Positions 4,966 to 8,324 of a stretch of DNA of 8,324 nucleotides are shown here, one piece after another. Under the pieces are notes generated by a model. The model made no database searches. It was given only the letters and a program-made list of their open reading frames with translations, and had not been told where the DNA came from. The number at the start of each line of letters is the position of its first letter. Positions within the stretch are counted from its first letter, which is position 1. Origin of the DNA: Bacillota bacterium (GTDB lineage Bacteria > Bacillota > Sulfobacillia > Sulfobacillales > Sulfobacillaceae); NCBI GenBank assembly GCA_023381095.1, contig JAMCTO010000236.1:1-8324 (forward strand). The letters run 5' to 3'. A program made the position numbers and the translations under genes.

Positions 4966-7526
4966 TGATTTGGAGTGCCGTTCCCTAAAAGGTTGCCCAA
5001 TCGCCCGCGAATGCGCTTGGCCATTGTCCGATGAATCTCTTGGAACTCAATAGTCTGCGCAATATGTCTAGCCGATTGAGGCACCGGGTGTGCGTTTAAC
5101 CAAGCCAACATCCTATTGGCGAGGTCCTCGTCAACCACCTTGACGACAGGCGATACAATGAAATCAATCATTTTGGGATACTTCTCAAGCAATTCGTCCC
5201 AATCCCCTTCCACGACATCCCATACGGCTCGCTGGGCATGGCGATTGGCCAGCGCTCTCCCAAGGGCGAGGGCCCCGTCCTGCGTTCGCACAGCGGACGA
5301 CTGGTACAGTTCAAGAGTTCGTTTTACCAGCTCTGGCTCAATAAATTCAGCTAGAGCATACAGGTAACGCTTCTCCTCTTGCGGAGTTTCAGCGGCCCGA
5401 AACTGTTGATGCATCCGCGACCACTCGGCCTCGCCTCCAAAAGAGGCGACGACTTGCACTATGGGGGTTAATAGTTCCGGGGGTACACTTGTCTGCTGCC
5501 AATGCGCCGACAAAAGTTCCAGGGCCTGCCTGCGTACCGCGCGATCCGCGCCATGAGTACCCAACAACAGAATCAGGATGGCCCGCAATCGTCGAAGCCG
5601 CACCCCTTCGTCAGGCGATGGCTCCCATGTCAATTCTTTTAATACGGGATCTGCAATCGTTCGAATCAGGTCTTGCAACAAGGGTCGTTCCTCGTTCTCA
5701 ATAATGTCATCTAGCAGTGCCATTTGACGCGACACGGCGCTCCATACATCGGGGTCGCGTTCGTTCACTAGAGCCCGCCATAGGGGCACGATATGACTTA
5801 ATGGCGCCTCGTTCGCCAAGATCGCTGCCCAGGCATCATCGGCCACACTAATCCGTTCTAACGGCGTCATCTCACCCAACCGCTCCAACAATGGGTGCCA
5901 CAACGTCGCGTCATAGGCGACCCGATAAAATCCCCAGGCGCCTTGGTTGACCAACACTGATTTCGTGTCAGACGGCACCAATATGGATTTTGACTCCATC
6001 CCCAAAATGGTTCGGTAAGATTCACGGACATCTCCTGAACGCCAAATAGTCACGACAACAGGCACTTGCCAGTGGTGATCACTCACTTCTCTCTGATAGC
6101 GAAACGGATGCTGGCCCAGTCGGATCTGTTGTCGATCCCGGTCCCACTCAACAATCACCAGAGGATACCCCGGCTGAAACACCCAACCATCCATCATGGC
6201 ACGCACTGGTTCCCCTGAAGCAGACTCCAGCGCGTCCCATAAATCCGATGTCTCGGTATTGCCATAGCGGTGAAGATCCAAGTACCGCCTGATCCCCTGC
6301 CGAAAAACCTCCGGGCTCAAGTACTGTTCCAGCATTCTTAAGACAGATCCGCCTTTTTGGTAGGTTAATACGTCAAACATGCCCCAAGCTTCCAAAGGGG
6401 GCCCCACTGGGTATTCAATAGGGCGCGTTGAAGCCAGCCCATCTACCTCTAAAGCATTGGCCCGACCATGACCAAAAGTCGTCCATACGTCCCATTCCGG
6501 GTGCAGCGCGTCAGTAGCCAATTCCTGCATGAAGGTGGCAAATGCCTCATTTAGCCAAATACCATTCCACCACCGCATGGTAACCAGATCGCCAAACCAC
6601 ATGTGCGCGGTTTCGTGGGCAATAGTGCCAACAACCTGCATCTGTTCCATTGGTGCGGATTGTTCCTTATCTACCAATAAAGCTTCTTCCCGGTAGGTCA
6701 CACATCCCAAATTTTCCATAGCCCCCGCCTCAAAATCGGGAATCGCCACATGATCAATCTTGTCCGCGGGATAAGGAATACCAAAATAATTTTGAAAAAA
6801 CTCCAATGTGCCGGTCGCAGCAGTTCTCGCAATGCCAGTTAGCTCACTAAACCCTGGTCGCGCCGCAATTCGCACTGGTACCGTTCCCACCATATCCGTC
6901 GGCGTCAGTTCAAAAGGACCTACGACTAAGGCCACCAGGTAAGTGGACATCGGAATTGTTTCGGCGAACGTGACCCGCCGTTTCCCATCAGAACGTATTT
7001 CGCTATGTATCTCACACGCGTTGGAAAGCGCCCTGTCATTTGCATCAACCACTAAGGCGATGGAAAATGTGGCCTTTAAGTCGGGTTCATCCCAGCAAGG
7101 AAATACCCTCCGGGCATCGGTCGCTTCACATTGAGTAGACAATATCATTACAGGATTCCCATCTCTTCCGGTAACCATGGTACGGTAAAATCCCCGAAGA
7201 TCCGTCGACAGTATCCCCTCAAATTGCATCGACACCGTATAGCGTCCCGGATCAACCACAGTTGGCCAATGCAACGTCGCCTGCTCGTCCTCTGGCTGGT
7301 AAGAAACCGTGCCTGACAGGATCTGGCCATTATCGTACGTCAGTGTTATATCCGTTAATTGGAGATGTATCGCGTTAAGAATCATATCCCGGATCGGAGC
7401 CAGAACATCAACCGCTATGGCACAAGATCCATGAAACACTTCATGTTCACCATCCGGAACGATTTCCAGCTGATATCGGCGCGGAACCACCATTCGCGGC
7501 AACCGATATGGGGGACGTTCATTCAT
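4959..7526 (-). CDS. pepN: M1-family zinc aminopeptidase (aminopeptidase N / ERAP1-like)
   Basis: The 855-residue cytosolic enzyme removes N-terminal residues from peptides, probably in the last steps of protein turnover. The order is typical of the M1 family: an N-terminal beta domain (about 1-210) with STQCEATDARRVFPCWDEP (130-148), then the GAMEN substrate motif (268-272), the zinc site HETAH (304-308) with third ligand E327 in NEAFA, and the transition-state tyrosine Y389 in TYQKGG. A beta domain starts near WVFQPGYP (about 448-455). A helical C-terminal domain introduced by NQGAWGFYRV (527-536) is the ERAP1-C type. Length is normal and no key residue is missing. No signal peptide is seen. 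The ATG at 7526 is chosen because AAGGAG lies 7 bases upstream and MVVPRRYQL, the conserved start of the family, follows. The upstream open frame lacks this support. It stands apart from its neighbours and is probably a single transcription unit. Confidence 0.95.
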   Translation of the reverse strand: MNERPPYRLPRMVVPRRYQLEIVPDGEHEVFHGSCAIAVDVLAPIRDMILNAIHLQLTDITLTYDNGQILSGTVSYQPEDEQATLHWPTVVDPGRYTVSMQFEGILSTDLRGFYRTMVTGRDGNPVMILSTQCEATDARRVFPCWDEPDLKATFSIALVVDANDRALSNACEIHSEIRSDGKRRVTFAETIPMSTYLVALVVGPFELTPTDMVGTVPVRIAARPGFSELTGIARTAATGTLEFFQNYFGIPYPADKIDHVAIPDFEAGAMENLGCVTYREEALLVDKEQSAPMEQMQVVGTIAHETAHMWFGDLVTMRWWNGIWLNEAFATFMQELATDALHPEWDVWTTFGHGRANALEVDGLASTRPIEYPVGPPLEAWGMFDVLTYQKGGSVLRMLEQYLSPEVFRQGIRRYLDLHRYGNTETSDLWDALESASGEPVRAMMDGWVFQPGYPLVIVEWDRDRQQIRLGQHPFRYQREVSDHHWQVPVVVTIWRSGDVRESYRTILGMESKSILVPSDTKSVLVNQGAWGFYRVAYDATLWHPLLERLGEMTPLERISVADDAWAAILANEAPLSHIVPLWRALVNERDPDVWSAVSRQMALLDDIIENEERPLLQDLIRTIADPVLKELTWEPSPDEGVRLRRLRAILILLLGTHGADRAVRRQALELLSAHWQQTSVPPELLTPIVQVVASFGGEAEWSRMHQQFRAAETPQEEKRYLYALAEFIEPELVKRTLELYQSSAVRTQDGALALGRALANRHAQRAVWDVVEGDWDELLEKYPKMIDFIVSPVVKVVDEDLANRMLAWLNAHPVPQSARHIAQTIEFQEIHRTMAKRIRGRLGNLLGNGTPNQN

Positions 7527-7642
7527 TTCATCACTCCTTGACAAAGTCCAATCGGGCCTTCGCGTCTGAATCACAGAATTTATGCGACCCTGCTTTACTG
7601 TTATTCCCTTATCTCTTCCACATTCCTCAACACTGTTGCCGT

Positions 7643-7654
7643 TGAAAATTTTCA
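7643..7654. repeat. 12-bp perfect palindrome upstream of the aminopeptidase gene
   Basis: TGAAAATTTTCA is its own reverse complement. It lies about 120 bp upstream of the aminopeptidase start and could be an operator. No matching regulator is seen in the window, and AT-rich palindromes of this length can arise by chance. Confidence 0.4.
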
Positions 7655-7879
7655 TCCATACCGCGCCAGTTACGTAGTTACATTGGTGCATCTTAATACG
7701 CGTTACGGCCTACGCTATGAGGTTGTAAGAACCATCTCAAGGATTCTTGAAACGCGTCCCCTTAGGAACCGCACACCTGGCTACAATTTTTTAGCACGAT
7801 TCAAATTCAAACCGGTGGCAAGAGGGTTACAAATTGCAGACGCATACCCCTGTTCACCCATTTGACTCATGAGCAAACA

Positions 7880-7940
7880 TTTCGGTTCGTAAGACGATTG
7901 CGCATTGCCGGGAAACGCGATTTCCGATTGCGAACCGAAA
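7880..7940. repeat. Inverted repeat with structured loop
   Basis: TTTCGGTTCG (7880-7889) and CGAACCGAAA (7931-7940) are perfect 10-bp inverted repeats around 41 bp. Inside, GGAAA and TTTCC can form a smaller stem, and CGATTGCG occurs twice (7895-7902 and 7926-7933), the second copy running into the right arm. It lies 24 bp behind the stop codon of the small gene at 7965. No U-run follows on either strand, so it is not an ordinary intrinsic terminator. Confidence 0.6.
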
Positions 7941-7964
7941 CCGACCCAATCGATATTTGAGCCC

Positions 7965-8264
7965 TTAAATGCGATAGTAAACGGTAGTTTTAAAGGAGTC
8001 TTCCGTAAAAAGACTACGAGCCTTGTCGGCCAACTCTTGATATTTAGGATCGCGTCGCAACGATTGGGCAACCGTTTCCAATTGAGCCAAGCTGTCGAAG
8101 TCCATCGCTACTTGAAATGCCCCTGGGGTGCCAAATGCTTGATAAAATACCTCTAATGACTTCCCGTGCTCTTGCATAAAGTATTCTTTCATTTCTTTGA
8201 ATAACTGCATGGCCCCGTTTCCTTTGCCCGCCACGGTGCGAAACTCAACAACGTATCGATTCAT
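7965..8264 (-). CDS. Small protein, possibly a dimeric alpha/beta-barrel (NIPSNAP/ABM-like)
   Basis: The 99-residue soluble protein starts with a beta strand (NRYVVEFRTV) and an amphipathic helix (about 18-33). Then come strands SLEVFYQAFGT and AFQVAMDFDS, a long charged helix with RRDPKYQELADKARSLF, and a final strand TTVYYRI. This order and length fit the ferredoxin-like barrel seen in NIPSNAP, ABM and related small proteins, which often pair into dimers. No catalytic motif or cysteine is visible, so I give no function. The ATG at 8264 has AGGAA about 12 bases upstream, a rather long spacing, but the protein begins with the expected first strand. Its promoter should lie in the last 60 bases of the window or beyond. 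The coding pattern looks real, while the fold call is tentative. Confidence 0.72.
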   Translation of the reverse strand: MNRYVVEFRTVAGKGNGAMQLFKEMKEYFMQEHGKSLEVFYQAFGTPGAFQVAMDFDSLAQLETVAQSLRRDPKYQELADKARSLFTEDSFKTTVYYRI

Positions 8265-8324
8265 CTTTTGCTTCGTTCCTTTCTGTTTCCCTTACCGGGG
8301 AATAAGATAGCTATACTGCAATCC

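Larger units (their letters stand above)
7527..7964. other. 438-bp intergenic region without a recognised gene
   Basis: Neither strand shows a convincing coding frame here: the short open frames lack ribosome binding sites and recognisable domains. The part next to the aminopeptidase should hold its promoter; TTGAGG (minus strand, 7625-7630) is a possible -35 but no good -10 follows at 17 bp. The region also holds a 12-bp palindrome (7643-7654), a T6 run (7787-7792) and a 61-bp inverted repeat (7880-7940). The length is unusual for this otherwise tightly packed window and might hide a remnant or an RNA. Confidence 0.5.

Noticed and set aside
7527..7691. In-frame 55-codon N-terminal extension of the aminopeptidase
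   Set aside because: The extension has no family similarity and no ribosome site, while ATG 7526 has AAGGAG at good spacing and leads directly into the conserved family start.
7787..7792. T6 run as an intrinsic terminator
   Set aside because: No stable stem precedes it and no plus-strand gene ends nearby.
7683..7865. Plus-strand open frame of 60 codons in the long spacer
   Set aside because: No ribosome binding site and no recognisable domain; a degraded remnant cannot be excluded without a database search.
7781..8071. Minus-strand open frame of 96 codons overlapping the end of the small gene at 7965
   Set aside because: Its first third is out of frame inside a better-supported gene, and the rest shows no domain; it runs through the inverted repeat at 7880-7940.
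1..8324. CRISPR arrays, tRNA or rRNA genes, insertion sequences, attachment sites
   Set aside because: No regularly spaced repeats, no tRNA cloverleaf, no transposase-like protein and no terminal repeats with target duplication were seen.

Overview
The window looks like the chromosome of a Gram-positive (Bacillota) bacterium. Almost every gene has a strong AGGAGG-type ribosome binding site, intergenic spaces are short, base composition looks moderate, and the regulator and its operator candidate are of the Bacillus PerR type. The gene set (rubrerythrin, CCG-type Fe-S oxidoreductase, DUF3501, PerR, plus a cytosolic M1 aminopeptidase) would suit an iron- and oxygen-exposed organism such as Sulfobacillus or a relative. 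That genus guess is inference and was not checked by search. Seven of the nine genes, including the truncated one at the left edge, are full or partial proteins I can place in a family with fair confidence. The methyltransferase and the last small protein are placed only at family or fold level.

Layout, left to right: (1) 1-568, minus strand, the N-terminal part of a LysR-family regulator cut by the window edge. (2) A 95-bp divergent intergenic region with repeated CTGCA elements. (3) 664-1401, plus strand, a class I SAM-dependent methyltransferase. It meets, tail to tail with overlapping stop codons, (4) a five-gene minus-strand cluster reading leftwards from 4772 to 1398: rubrerythrin, Fe-S oxidoreductase, DUF3501 protein, PerR/Fur-family regulator, family 4-like uracil-DNA glycosylase. 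(5) A 186-bp spacer holds the cluster's presumed promoter with a PerR-box-like operator, plus inverted repeats after the next gene. (6) 4959-7526, minus strand, a full-length M1 aminopeptidase. (7) About 440 bp without a recognisable gene but with a 61-bp inverted repeat. (8) 7965-8264, minus strand, a 99-residue protein that looks like a small dimeric alpha/beta-barrel.

The most interesting unit is the five-gene cluster. The rubrerythrin has only the diiron ferritin-like domain and no rubredoxin domain, so it needs an outside electron donor. The next gene encodes a soluble protein with two 4Fe-4S clusters and CCG domains that could be that donor. DUF3501, of unknown function, follows. The fourth gene encodes a regulator with the full set of PerR metal ligands, and a 12-of-14 match to the PerR box lies on the probable -35 region of the cluster. 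Together this reads as a self-regulated peroxide-defence operon, extended at its end by a DNA-repair glycosylase whose start codon lies inside the perR gene. A 13-bp perfect hairpin directly behind the rubrerythrin stop codon may make rubrerythrin the most abundant product.
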